In this document: piece by piece, positions 24,373 to 32,633 of the stretch
Numbering within the stretch: the stretch's first letter is position 1
How the letters are laid out: each line of letters begins with the position of its first letter
Assembly (NCBI RefSeq): GCF_029589435.1
Contig: NZ_JARRAG010000002.1
Location: 496,001-560,000, forward strand
Reading direction: 5' to 3'
Length of the DNA stretch: 64,000 bases
DNA from: Paludisphaera mucosa
GTDB taxonomy: Bacteria; Planctomycetota; Planctomycetia; Isosphaerales; Isosphaeraceae
Notes under the pieces: generated by a model
Database searches by the model: none
Told to the model about the DNA's origin: nothing
What the model saw: only the letters and a program-made list of their open reading frames with translations
Position numbers and translations under genes: made by a program

Positions 24373-25721
24373 GGAGTCGGTTCGGAGGGTTCGTCGAAGT
24401 CCGCGGGCGATTCCCGGTCCCGCGACGCCGCGATCGGCTCGGGGAGCCGCTCGCCCATGCGGAGCCAGGCGACCTTCAGGTACGCGCCCTCGGGGGCGTC
24501 GAGCGCCACGGGGTGGTCGGCCGACGCGCCGGTCATGGCGAGGAGCTGCACGCTCCGGTTGGCCTTGCGCGAGGCGGCCTTCAGCAATTGCTGGAACTCG
24601 GCGGCGTCGAGCAGGCCCGAGCACGAGCAGGTGACCAGCAGCCCGCCGGGCTCGACCAGGCCCATGCCCAGGACGTTGAGGTCGAAGTACTTCCGCTTGC
24701 CGGCCGAGACGTCGTCGCGGTCGAGGATCAGCTTGGGGGGGTCGAGGACGACGACGCCGTACTCGCGGCCGTTGAGGCCCATCTGCCGCATGTAGCCGAA
24801 GGCGTCGGCGTGGACGACGTCGAGCCGGACGTTGTTGGCGTTGGCGTTCTCCTTCGCCAGCGCCACGGCCTTCTCGTCCAGGTCGATGCAGGTGACCTCG
24901 CGGGCCTCGCCGCGGATCAGGGCGTTGAGGCCGAACCCGCCGGTGTAGCAGCAGGCGTCGAGGACCGTCCGCCCCTTGCAGAACTTGGCCAGCTCGCGGC
25001 GGCTGTCGCGCTGGTCGCAGAAGAAGCCCGTCTTGTGCGACTCGGCGAAGTGGATGCGGTAGCGGACGCCGTGCTCGGCGATCGTGACCCGGGGCGGGAG
25101 CTGGGGGCTGGAGATCGGCCGGCCGGCGAAGTCCTCCTGGAGCGCGACCCGCTCGTCGACCCGGACGCGGAAGTGCTTGGTCCCCAGCCGCTCGGCCAGC
25201 AGGCCCAGGATCGGCCCGATCCGCTGGTACATGCCCAGGCTGAAGATCTCGGCCGAGAGCACGTCGTCGAAGCGGTCGACGATCAGGCCCGAGAGGCCGT
25301 CCCCCTCGGCGTGGAGGACGCGGTAGGCGTTGGACTCGCGCTCGACGCCGAGCTGGTCGACGCGGAGCTTCACGGCCTCGTCGATCCGCCGCGTCCAGAA
25401 GTCGACGCCCGGGGCCTGGGGCTCGCGCGAGAGCATCCGCAGGCTGATCTGCGACCGCGGGTTCCACAGGCCGTAGCCCAAAGGCGCGCCGTCGCGGTCG
25501 AGGACCTGCACGAGGTCGCCGAGCCGGGCGACGAGCGGCCCGGTCACGCCGTCGATCATCTTCCGGAAGATGAACGGGTGGTTGCCCGGCGAGCGGATCG
25601 CCACGGCCGGCAGCGGCATCTCGGGATCGAGCGAGCGGTCCGGGACCGGCATCGGCGGCGCGGGGGGCTCGGGGGGGCGGCCCTTGGGCTTCGGTCGGGG
25701 GCGGGGTGGGGGCTGGCTCAT
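24369..25721 (-). CDS. rlmI: 23S rRNA methyltransferase, RlmI/RlmK family
   Basis: A 450-residue class I SAM-dependent methyltransferase. After a Pro-rich N-terminal leader of about 50 residues come a PUA-like domain, the RlmI middle domain (HKTGFFCDQRDSR), the SAM motif VLDACCYTGGFGLNAL, the catalytic-region VVVLDPPKL and VTCSCSG with the conserved cysteine. It should methylate cytosine C5 in 23S rRNA. The ATG overlaps the stop of the upstream small gene (ATGA), and its own stop overlaps the regulator start. The frame is open further upstream, but that part is antisense-like filler. Confidence 0.9.
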   Translation of the reverse strand: MSQPPPRPRPKPKGRPPEPPAPPMPVPDRSLDPEMPLPAVAIRSPGNHPFIFRKMIDGVTGPLVARLGDLVQVLDRDGAPLGYGLWNPRSQISLRMLSREPQAPGVDFWTRRIDEAVKLRVDQLGVERESNAYRVLHAEGDGLSGLIVDRFDDVLSAEIFSLGMYQRIGPILGLLAERLGTKHFRVRVDERVALQEDFAGRPISSPQLPPRVTIAEHGVRYRIHFAESHKTGFFCDQRDSRRELAKFCKGRTVLDACCYTGGFGLNALIRGEAREVTCIDLDEKAVALAKENANANNVRLDVVHADAFGYMRQMGLNGREYGVVVLDPPKLILDRDDVSAGKRKYFDLNVLGMGLVEPGGLLVTCSCSGLLDAAEFQQLLKAASRKANRSVQLLAMTGASADHPVALDAPEGAYLKVAWLRMGERLPEPIAASRDRESPADFDEPSEPTP

Positions 25722-26044
25722 TCGTCGTCGTCCGCGTCGAGGTCGTCCAGGTCGTCGGGGCCGACCTCGCCCTTCCGCAGCAGGCGTCGCAGGCGGACCA
25801 GGAGCGACGTCGCATAGCGTTGGACGGACAGCTGTTGCGTCAGGACCTCCTCGTCGACGGCCGTCCGGGGGATGGCGGCCATCAGGCTGTGGGCCTGCAT
25901 GAGGGCGTCCCACCCGGCGTCGACCACCTTGGGGCCGAACGCGGGGTTCTCCCTCGCCATCCGCATGGCCTGCCGGGCCTTCTTGAGGGTCGCGTGCGCC
26001 TGCTTCAGCTGCCGAAGCGCCGTGCCCGGTGTCATCTCCGCCAT
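25718..26044 (-). CDS. Small hypothetical protein, first gene of the rlmI operon
   Basis: A 108-residue, mostly helical protein (LRQLKQAHATLKKARQAMRMA, and later LSVQRYATSLLVRLRRLLRKG) with an acidic tail DDLDDLDADDDE. I do not recognise the family. GGGAG ten bases upstream supports the ATG at 26044; ATG 26035 is possible. Its stop overlaps the rlmI start, which argues that it is translated. It is divergent from clpS across a 119-bp gap with TATACT and TATAAC -10-like boxes on opposite strands at 26110-26117. Confidence 0.7.
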   Translation of the reverse strand: MAEMTPGTALRQLKQAHATLKKARQAMRMARENPAFGPKVVDAGWDALMQAHSLMAAIPRTAVDEEVLTQQLSVQRYATSLLVRLRRLLRKGEVGPDDLDDLDADDDE

Positions 26045-26163
26045 CCGCGTCTCTCCCGTCCCGGCGAGGGGTCGCCGGCGCATTTCCGGTTCTTTTCTTG
26101 CGAGGAAATAGTATAACGAGTTTCCAGGGTTCGGTGCGCGAAAGCCTTCAGGAGCCAAGCACG

Positions 26164-26520
26164 ATGTCGGACGAGCAGGGAGAGGCCAGCGTCGCCGCCG
26201 AGCCGGAAGTCGCCGTCGCCGTCGCCGAGGAGCAGCAGACGCGGACGAAGAAGCTCCCGCCCTACAACGTGATCATCCTCAACGACGAGGAGCACACGTT
26301 CGAGTACGTGATCGACCTGCTCATCAGGCTCTTCGCCCACTCCAAGCCCGCCGCCGAGGCCCTCACCTGGCAGATCCACAACCGGGGCCGGGCCGTCGTC
26401 TACACCACCCACAAGGAGAAGGCCGAGCTCAAGCGCGAGCAGGTCGTCTCCTACGGCGCCGACCCCCGCATGAAGGAGTCCCGCGGCCCCCTGGGCTGCT
26501 ACATCGAGCCGGCTGAGTGA
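26164..26520 (+). CDS. clpS: ClpS, adaptor for the Clp protease
   Basis: A 118-residue protein with an unstructured Ala/Glu-rich N-terminal tail of about 28 residues and a ClpS core. The core keeps the N-degron pocket pattern YNVIILNDEEHTFEYVIDLL, and the later segment THKEKAELKREQV has the usual helix. ClpS delivers N-end-rule substrates to ClpA or ClpC bound to ClpP; both clpP genes are in this window, about 21 kb away. The start ATG is the first Met of the tail. Standalone transcription unit. Confidence 0.92.
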   Translation: MSDEQGEASVAAEPEVAVAVAEEQQTRTKKLPPYNVIILNDEEHTFEYVIDLLIRLFAHSKPAAEALTWQIHNRGRAVVYTTHKEKAELKREQVVSYGADPRMKESRGPLGCYIEPAE

Positions 26521-26660
26521 GTCCCGCGGCCCGCACGGTCGGCCTCGCGACGGCGGGGATCGCGGCCCCGGTCGCAACTCGTCAGCCCGATTCGAGACGA
26601 CGGCCCGATCCATCCGCCCCGGGCGGAGCCGGCCCGCGCCTCTCGACGCAGGGAGCGACG

Positions 26661-28436
26661 TCAGCCTCGCGATGAAGCGGGGTCCCGGTCGGCGCGAAGG
26701 AGGTCGCGTCGTCGCGGCGGCAGCGAGGGCTGGGTCGGGGACGCCAGCCACGCCCGCAGCTCGTCCGGCGGCCGGGGCGGGGACAGGTGGAACCCCTGGA
26801 CGCGGTCGCAGCCGCGGGCGGCCAGCCAGTCCAGGGCCTCGGGGTGTTCGACGCCCTCGGCGGTGACGATCAGGTCCAGGCTGCGGCCCAGGCCGAGGAC
26901 CGCCTCGGCGATGCCGGCGTCGGGGCGCGAGGCCGGCAGGCCCCGGACGACCGTCGGGTCGAGCTTCAGCTCGTCGACGCGAAGCTGCTTCAGGTGGGCC
27001 AGCGACGAGGAGCCGGAGCCGAAGTCGTCCAGGGCCGCCCGGACGCCTCGCGACCGGAAGCGGTCGAGGGCCGTCTTCACACGCGCCGGATCCTCCAGCA
27101 CGCCGCGCTCGCTCATTTCGAGGGTCAGGCCGCCCAGGGGTCCGGGCTCCTCGACCAGCAGCCTGAAGGCGGCCTCGACGAACGCCTCGTCGAGCAGGCT
27201 CGCGGTCGAGAGGTTCACGGAGACCGCCAGGTCCAGGCCCTGCCGCCGCCAGCCCCGCCGCCGCCGCAGGGCCTCGCCGAGCGCCCAGAGGTCCAACCGG
27301 GTCGAGAGGCCCTCGGCCTCGGCCAGCGGGACGAATTCGCCGGGCGGGATCAGCCCGCGTTCGGGATGGGGCCAGCGCGCCAGGGCCTCCACGGCGACCA
27401 CCTTGCGGGTCGCGAGGTCCAGGATCGGCTGGTAATGCAGCGTCAGGCCCCCGCCCCGGATCGCCGCCCGCAGTTCGGCCGCCGTCGAGGCCCGGCTCGA
27501 GGTCGCCTCCTGCCGATCGTCGGCGTAGAGGGCGGCCCCGGACCGGGAACGCTTGGCGGCGTACATCGCCACGTCGGCGTGCTGCAGCAGCGTCGCCGCG
27601 TCGCGGCCGTGCTCGGGGCAGAGCGCGATCCCGATGCTCGTCCCCACGTCGAACGTCCGGCCGTCGATCGGGATGGGACGCGCGACGGCCCGGAGGATCG
27701 TCGCGGCCGCGCGCTCGGCCGCCGGGCGATCGGCCCCCGAGAGCAGGATCCCGAACTCGTCGCCGCCGAGCCGGGCCACCAGGCCGCGGTCGCCGACGGC
27801 GTGCTTGAGGCGGGGCGCCGTGCGCCGCAGGACCTCGTCGCCGCAGCCGTGCCCGAAGGTGTCGTTGATCACCTTGAAGCGGTCCAGGTCGAGCAGCAGC
27901 AGGGCGAACCGCCGCCCCGTCGCCCCGGCCTCCTCGAGCGCCTGCTCGATCGTCCGCAGCAGCAGCGAGCGGTTGGGCAGCCCGGTCAGGGCGTCGTGCG
28001 TCGCCTGATAGGCCAGCCGCTCCTCGAACTGCTTGCGGTCGGTGATGTCGACCAGGACGTTCGAGGCGCCGACGAACCGGCCGTCCTCGTCGAGCATGGG
28101 GTTGGCGTGGGCGAGGGCCGAACGCAGGCGGCCGTCGGGCTGCTCGATGAGCACCTCCTGGCCGTTGAAGGGGCCCCGTTCGATGAGCGCCCGGGCCATC
28201 CAGCACTCGTCGTGGCGCATCGGCCGGCCGTCGGCGAAGAAGAGCTTGTACGACCCGCAATAGCGGTCGGACGAGTCGTTGATCCTGGGGACGCGGCCCC
28301 AGACGTCGATGGCGTTGCGGTTGCAATAGGTGATGAGCCCGTCGACGTCGCAGGTGTAGGCCGCGGCCGGCAGCGTGTCGAGCACCTGCACCAGGAAGGC
28401 CAGCGAGTGCCGAGGCGAATCGGTCGTGTGCAACAT
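26661..28436 (-). CDS. PAS-GGDEF-EAL cyclic-di-GMP signalling protein
   Basis: A 591-residue cytoplasmic protein. A PAS domain lies at about 12-130, GGDEF (intact, 224-228) and EAL (350-352) follow. The EAL half keeps the catalytic pattern: VEALARW, a conserved Asn in SVNLST, Glu in LEMSE, LDDFGSG and QGFHLS near the end. No RxxD inhibitory site is seen upstream of GGDEF. So both synthesis and hydrolysis of c-di-GMP are possible, with net activity set by the PAS input. No membrane segments. The start ATG gives MLHTTDSPRH. Confidence 0.93.
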   Translation of the reverse strand: MLHTTDSPRHSLAFLVQVLDTLPAAAYTCDVDGLITYCNRNAIDVWGRVPRINDSSDRYCGSYKLFFADGRPMRHDECWMARALIERGPFNGQEVLIEQPDGRLRSALAHANPMLDEDGRFVGASNVLVDITDRKQFEERLAYQATHDALTGLPNRSLLLRTIEQALEEAGATGRRFALLLLDLDRFKVINDTFGHGCGDEVLRRTAPRLKHAVGDRGLVARLGGDEFGILLSGADRPAAERAAATILRAVARPIPIDGRTFDVGTSIGIALCPEHGRDAATLLQHADVAMYAAKRSRSGAALYADDRQEATSSRASTAAELRAAIRGGGLTLHYQPILDLATRKVVAVEALARWPHPERGLIPPGEFVPLAEAEGLSTRLDLWALGEALRRRRGWRRQGLDLAVSVNLSTASLLDEAFVEAAFRLLVEEPGPLGGLTLEMSERGVLEDPARVKTALDRFRSRGVRAALDDFGSGSSSLAHLKQLRVDELKLDPTVVRGLPASRPDAGIAEAVLGLGRSLDLIVTAEGVEHPEALDWLAARGCDRVQGFHLSPPRPPDELRAWLASPTQPSLPPRRRDLLRADRDPASSRG

Positions 28437-28588
28437 GGTAGCGGACTGCTCCCGGGAGAGCCGTGGTGGGCGGCGACGTCGCCGCAGGCGGCCGAGGCGG
28501 CCGCGGTCGAGGCTTTCCGCCCCCTATCAGTCCCTAGGTCGCGCCTGCCGCCCTGTCCAGGGGGTCGTCGAGAAGGATCGGCCGGTCG

Positions 28589-29452
28589 TCAGCCGTCGAG
28601 CGCCGCCGGCACCCCGACCGTCACGTCGGGATATTGCAGCACGACGCCCAGCTCGGCCCTGAGTCGTCGGTTGGAGATCTTGCGGTCGACGACGTCGCGG
28701 GCGGCCTCGGGCGAGCCGGGGGCGGGGGGGATGAACGCAGGGGGCGGGGCGTTCAGGTGGGCGGCGACGACGCGGTAGTATTCCCGGCGGGGGACGGGGC
28801 GGTCGTCGCTGGCGAGGTACAAACGGCCGGGGGAGGCGGCGTCGAGCGCGGCGGTCGCGGCGCGGGCGGCGTCGTCGACGTGGATCAGGCTCAGCGTGCG
28901 CTCGGGATCGCCGGGGATCGGCTCGCCGCGCTCGATCAGGGTCCGGCGGATGATCCGCCCGGGGCCGTAGAGGCCGGAGCAGCGGAGGATCACCGTCGAG
29001 ACGCCCGACTCGCGGGCCCAGGCCGTCAGGACGCGTTCGGCGTCGAGGCAGATGCGGCCGGACTCGGTGATCGGCTCGGCGGGGGAATCCTCGTCGACCC
29101 AGCCGCCGTCGTCGTCGCCATAGACGCTCGTCGAGCCGACGTAGACCAGCCGCGCGACGCCGGCCGGGAGGTGTTCGAGGACGTTCCTCAGCCCGTCGAC
29201 GTAGACCGACCGCTTCGACGGTCCCGCGCCCCGGTCGTAACCCACGGCGTAGAGCACGCGGTCGACGGCCGGCAGCCCGGCGAGCGAGGCGGCGTCGAGC
29301 ACGTCGGCCCGGACCGGGCGGACGCCGAGCGCGGCGAGGCTCGCGGCCCCCTCGGCGGAGCGCGTCATGCCGAAGACGGCCTCGCCGCGGCCGACCCATT
29401 CGGAGGCGACCCGACGCCCCAGGTAGCCGCAGCCGACGACGAGCAGGCTCAC
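28589..29452 (-). CDS. NAD(P)-dependent epimerase/dehydratase-like SDR protein
   Basis: A 287-residue extended SDR of the YeeZ-like group. The nucleotide-binding loop is VVGCGYLGRRVA near the N-terminus, and VYVGSTSVYGDDDG marks the active-site strand; the canonical YxxxK is not obvious (ESGRICLDAER instead), so catalysis may be altered or lost. The GTG start overlaps the ruvX stop (GTGA), which couples the two. The substrate is unknown; a nucleotide sugar is possible given the mannose-1-phosphate guanylyltransferase two genes upstream. Confidence 0.82.
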   Translation of the reverse strand: MSLLVVGCGYLGRRVASEWVGRGEAVFGMTRSAEGAASLAALGVRPVRADVLDAASLAGLPAVDRVLYAVGYDRGAGPSKRSVYVDGLRNVLEHLPAGVARLVYVGSTSVYGDDDGGWVDEDSPAEPITESGRICLDAERVLTAWARESGVSTVILRCSGLYGPGRIIRRTLIERGEPIPGDPERTLSLIHVDDAARAATAALDAASPGRLYLASDDRPVPRREYYRVVAAHLNAPPPAFIPPAPGSPEAARDVVDRKISNRRLRAELGVVLQYPDVTVGVPAALDG

Positions 29453-29916
29453 GAAGGTTGGCCTTCCTCGTCGGTAAGCGACCGCATCGGGGCCTCGGCC
29501 TCCGGGCAGCCGGCGTCGAGGTAGTTCTGGAGCAGGATCCGGGCGGCGAGCATGTCGCGCATCCCCTTCCGCTTCTGCCGCGAGAAGCCGACCTCGATCA
29601 GGACGTCCTCGGCCAGCACGGTCGTGTACCGCTCGTCGTAGTAGACCACGGGCAGCCCCGTGACCTCGGCCAGCCAGGCGCCCCAGGCGCGGGCCCGGGC
29701 GGCGGACTCGCCCTCGCGGCCCGTGGTGTGGACGGGGAGGCCGATGACGATTCGCTCGATCTCGTCCTCCGCCGTCAGCTTCTTGTAGTGGCGGGCGTCC
29801 TGGGCGGGGTCGCGGCGCTCGTAGACCTCCAGCGGGGTGGCGATCGAGCGCATGGGGTCGCTGACGGCCGCGCCGACCCGCCTCAGCCCGAAATCGATCC
29901 CCAGCACCCGGCCCAT
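29449..29916 (-). CDS. ruvX: Putative Holliday junction resolvase / pre-16S rRNA nuclease, YqgF family
   Basis: A 155-residue RNase-H-fold protein. GIDFGLRRVGAAVSD at the N-terminus carries the first catalytic Asp, VIGLPVHTTGREGE is the family strand, and YYDERYTTVLAED plus the C-terminal DMLAARILLQNYLD give the remaining acidic residues. Family members process the 5' end of 16S rRNA or resolve recombination junctions. The ATG follows the manC-type stop by 17 nt. Length is normal. Confidence 0.9.
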   Translation of the reverse strand: MGRVLGIDFGLRRVGAAVSDPMRSIATPLEVYERRDPAQDARHYKKLTAEDEIERIVIGLPVHTTGREGESAARARAWGAWLAEVTGLPVVYYDERYTTVLAEDVLIEVGFSRQKRKGMRDMLAARILLQNYLDAGCPEAEAPMRSLTDEEGQPS

Positions 29917-29933
29917 GCGACGCCCCCCCAGGC

Positions 29934-31013
29934 TCAGAGGTACGACCCGTGGCCGCGTTCGTTCAGGCTCTCGACCACCGCCTTGAGCTTGTCGAGCTGG
30001 TCGCGGCGGGCCACGAGCGTCGCGCCGCCGGACTGGACGATGACGACGTCGTCGAGGCCGATGGTCGCGATCAGGCCGCCGTCGTCGGAGATGATGATGG
30101 AATTCTTCGTGTCGCGGGCGATCACGTCGCCCTGCAGGGCGTTGCCGTCGGCGTCGGCGGGGAGGAGCGGGCGGAGCGAGCGCCAGTCGCCGACGTCGTT
30201 CCAGTCGTAGACGACCTCGAGGACCTTGACGTCGGCGGCCTTCTCCATGACGGCCTTGTCGATCGGTGTCCGTTCCATCTCCGGGAACTCGGCGGCGAGG
30301 ACGTCCGGGCCGGCCTCGGTCCCCCAGGCCGCGCCCACGCGGTCGAGCGCCGCGCCCAGGAGCGGCTTGTGGCGGCGGATCTCCTGGAGGATCGTCGCGG
30401 CCCGCCACAGGAAGATGCCGGCGTTCCAGGCGAACGAGCCCGAGGCCAGGAACTGCTCGGCCGTGTCGCGGTCGGGCTTCTCGCGGAACTGGACGACGCG
30501 GTGGACGGCCACGCCGTCGCGGGTCTCGATCAGCTCGCCGCGCTGGATGTAGCCGTAGCCGGTCTCGGGGCGGGTCGGCTTGACGCCGAAGGTGACGAGC
30601 GAGGAGGGGGCGGCGTCGATGACGGCGACGGCCGCCTTGACGGTCTTCAGGAAGACGGCCTCGGGGCCGATGACGTGGTCGGCTGGCATGACGATCATCG
30701 AGCCCCGGGGATCCCGGGCGGCGACGATCTCGGCGGCCAGGCCGACGCAGGGCGCCGTGTCGCGCGGGCAGGGCTCGGCGATGACGTTCGACGCCGGGAG
30801 CTGGGGGAGCTGCGCGCGGGTGGCCTCGGCCTGGTCGGCCCCGGTGATGATGAGGATGCGTTCGGCGGGGACCAGGGGGGCGATCCGGGCCACCGTCTGC
30901 TGGAGCATGGTGGAGTCGCCGTGCAGGTTCAGCAGCTGTTTCGGCCGGTTGCGGCGGCTCTTGGGCCAGAACCGGGTCCCGCTTCCACCCGCCATGATGA
31001 TCGCGAAGAGCAT
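29934..31013 (-). CDS. manC: Mannose-1-phosphate guanylyltransferase
   Basis: A 359-residue nucleotidyltransferase making GDP-mannose from GTP and mannose-1-phosphate. The signature IIMAGGSGTRFWPKSRRNRPKQLL is at the N-terminus, FREKPD is mid-chain and NAGIFLWR and DWNDVGDW mark the sugar and metal sites. It lacks the extra phosphomannose-isomerase domain of bifunctional ManC, so it is the monofunctional type. It heads a run of four same-strand genes (manC, ruvX, SDR and, after a gap, PAS-GGDEF-EAL). Confidence 0.92.
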   Translation of the reverse strand: MLFAIIMAGGSGTRFWPKSRRNRPKQLLNLHGDSTMLQQTVARIAPLVPAERILIITGADQAEATRAQLPQLPASNVIAEPCPRDTAPCVGLAAEIVAARDPRGSMIVMPADHVIGPEAVFLKTVKAAVAVIDAAPSSLVTFGVKPTRPETGYGYIQRGELIETRDGVAVHRVVQFREKPDRDTAEQFLASGSFAWNAGIFLWRAATILQEIRRHKPLLGAALDRVGAAWGTEAGPDVLAAEFPEMERTPIDKAVMEKAADVKVLEVVYDWNDVGDWRSLRPLLPADADGNALQGDVIARDTKNSIIISDDGGLIATIGLDDVVIVQSGGATLVARRDQLDKLKAVVESLNERGHGSYL

Positions 31014-31168
31014 GTCTCACCCCTGCCGCGAGGCCCGAGCGCGCCCCCTGGCGGGGCGGCCGTCGGCCTCGGGACGTCCTGATCGGGACGGTCGACCTTA
31101 CGAATCCTTCCCTGGGATCATAACGATCCGGGGGGGTCGGCCGTAAGGGGGCGGGGCGGCGTCGGGGA

Positions 31169-31534
31169 TCAGTGGAAGCTCTTCAGGGCCGACGCCTCGT
31201 CGTCGTAGATGGCGAAGAGGGAGTCGAACCGGCCGATGTGGAACGTATCCCTCAGGATCGGCCCCAGGCCGCAGATCTTGAGCTGGCCCTTGGCGTTGCG
31301 GATCTCGCGGTCGAGGTGGGCGAGCTGCGCCAGCATCGTGCTGGAGACGTACTGGACGGCGTCGAAATCCAGCAGGATCTTGTTGTGGTTCAGGTCCTTG
31401 AGGATGGACTTCAACTCGAGCCCGATGTCGAGCACCAGGTCGGTGGCGTAGATCAGCTCGGAATCGACGAAGCCGACCAGCGCGACGCCGGCGACGTCCC
31501 GCAGGTGCAGATGCTTGAGTTGCGTGGCGGACAT
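31169..31534 (-). CDS. STAS-domain protein, anti-sigma factor antagonist type
   Basis: A 121-residue single STAS domain. The phospho-acceptor segment is AVQYVSSTMLAQL with Ser64/Ser65, as in SpoIIAA/RsbV-like antagonists. Such proteins bind an anti-sigma kinase when dephosphorylated; no kinase or sigma factor is adjacent. The ATG at 31534 has GGGTG upstream; a GTG three codons earlier (31543) is the alternative. Cytoplasmic, standalone and divergent from the DUF1345 gene. Confidence 0.88.
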   Translation of the reverse strand: MSATQLKHLHLRDVAGVALVGFVDSELIYATDLVLDIGLELKSILKDLNHNKILLDFDAVQYVSSTMLAQLAHLDREIRNAKGQLKICGLGPILRDTFHIGRFDSLFAIYDDEASALKSFH

Positions 31535-31717
31535 GGAGTTCACCCGCTTAAGCCGAATTGGAAAATGGGATGTACGTCGAAATCATACGCAACCCGGTCA
31601 AGACTTCCAGAAAGTCGACGGCCGGGTGAGCCTTGAGGAACCGAGAGGGACGCCGTAGATTCGAGCGGCCTCGACCCGCCGCCGTCGCGAGGGGCGACCT
31701 CCGGAGGACCCGCCGCG

Positions 31718-32371
31718 ATGAGGATGAACCTCCTGGCCTCCCTCAAGACCCAGCCCCGGCTGGTCACGGCGGTCGTGCTGGGCGTACTCCTGTGGTTCGT
31801 CCTGCCGGGCTGGCCGCCGTCGACGCGGCTGCTGGCCGCGTGGGACTGCTCGACGGGCCTCTACCTCGTGCTGGCGATGGGGATGATGGCCCGCTCGACC
31901 ATCGACCGGATCCGCGGCCGGGCCGAGTCGCAGGACGAGGGACAGCTGGTGATCCTGGGGCTCACCACGGTCACGGCGCTGGTCAGCCTGGGCGGCATCA
32001 TGTTCGAGCTGGCCACGGCCAAGTCGCTCGAAGGCCGCGACTCCTGGCGGCACGTCGCCCTCGCGGCGATGACCGTCGTCCTCTCCTGGACGTTCCTGCA
32101 CACCATGTTCGCCGTCCACTACGCCCACGAGTATTACAGCCCCGAAGGCGACGGCGCGTCCGAGGGGCTGGAATTCCCCGGCGACGACGACCCCGACTAC
32201 TGGGACTTCATGTACTACGCGTTCGTCATCGGGACCGCCTGCGCCACCGCCGACGTGAACGTCGCCTCCCGGTTGATGCGCAGGCTGACGGCGCTGCACT
32301 GCATCATCGCCTTCTTCTTCAACACCACCATCCTGGCCCTGATGGTCAATATCGGCGCCGGCTTCTTCTGA
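31718..32371 (+). CDS. DUF1345 membrane protein
   Basis: A 217-residue membrane protein with five hydrophobic segments. DUF1345 features are clear: WDCSTGLYLVLA near the first segments, FLHTMFAVHYAHEYY, and YWDFMYYAFVIGTACATADV near the C-terminus. The function of the family is not established. GGAGG ten bases before the ATG supports the start. The end is followed by a palindromic element and a convergent sialidase-like gene. Confidence 0.88.
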   Translation: MRMNLLASLKTQPRLVTAVVLGVLLWFVLPGWPPSTRLLAAWDCSTGLYLVLAMGMMARSTIDRIRGRAESQDEGQLVILGLTTVTALVSLGGIMFELATAKSLEGRDSWRHVALAAMTVVLSWTFLHTMFAVHYAHEYYSPEGDGASEGLEFPGDDDPDYWDFMYYAFVIGTACATADVNVASRLMRRLTALHCIIAFFFNTTILALMVNIGAGFF

Positions 32372-32427
32372 GGACGCCGAGGCGGCTCGGAGCCCGTCCC
32401 GAGAGGGCTCCGGCGAGCCGAGCAACG

Positions 32428-32598
32428 GCCTTCCCCCCTCGCGAGGGAAGATGGCACGAAGTGCCGGATGAGGGGGAAGACAAGCGAGTCGACCGTCGGC
32501 GTATCATCCGGCCGGGTTGCGGATCCCGACGGCCGCAGTGCTCGCCCCCCCTCATCCGACCCCTGCGGGGTCTGCCTTCCCCCGCGAGGGGGGAAGGC
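32428..32598. repeat. Dispersed palindromic element, copy 3 (171 bp, diverged subtype)
   Basis: The ends are near-perfect inverted repeats (CCTTCCCCCCTCGCG-type, one mismatch in 22 bp). The inner GCCGGATGAGGGGG and CCCCCCTCATCCGAC boxes match copies 1 and 2, but the terminal hairpins read CTTCCC...GGGAAG in place of CTTCTCC...GGAGAAG. It lies between the 3' ends of two convergent genes. Confidence 0.8.
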
Positions 32599-32633
32599 GT
32601 CGGAAGACCTACGAGTTGGCCTCCCGAGGCGGC

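Noticed and set aside
32428-32598. Copy 3 of the palindrome as a simple transcription terminator
   Set aside because: No T tracts follow the hairpins, and the conserved inner boxes match dispersed copies that are not all between convergent genes.
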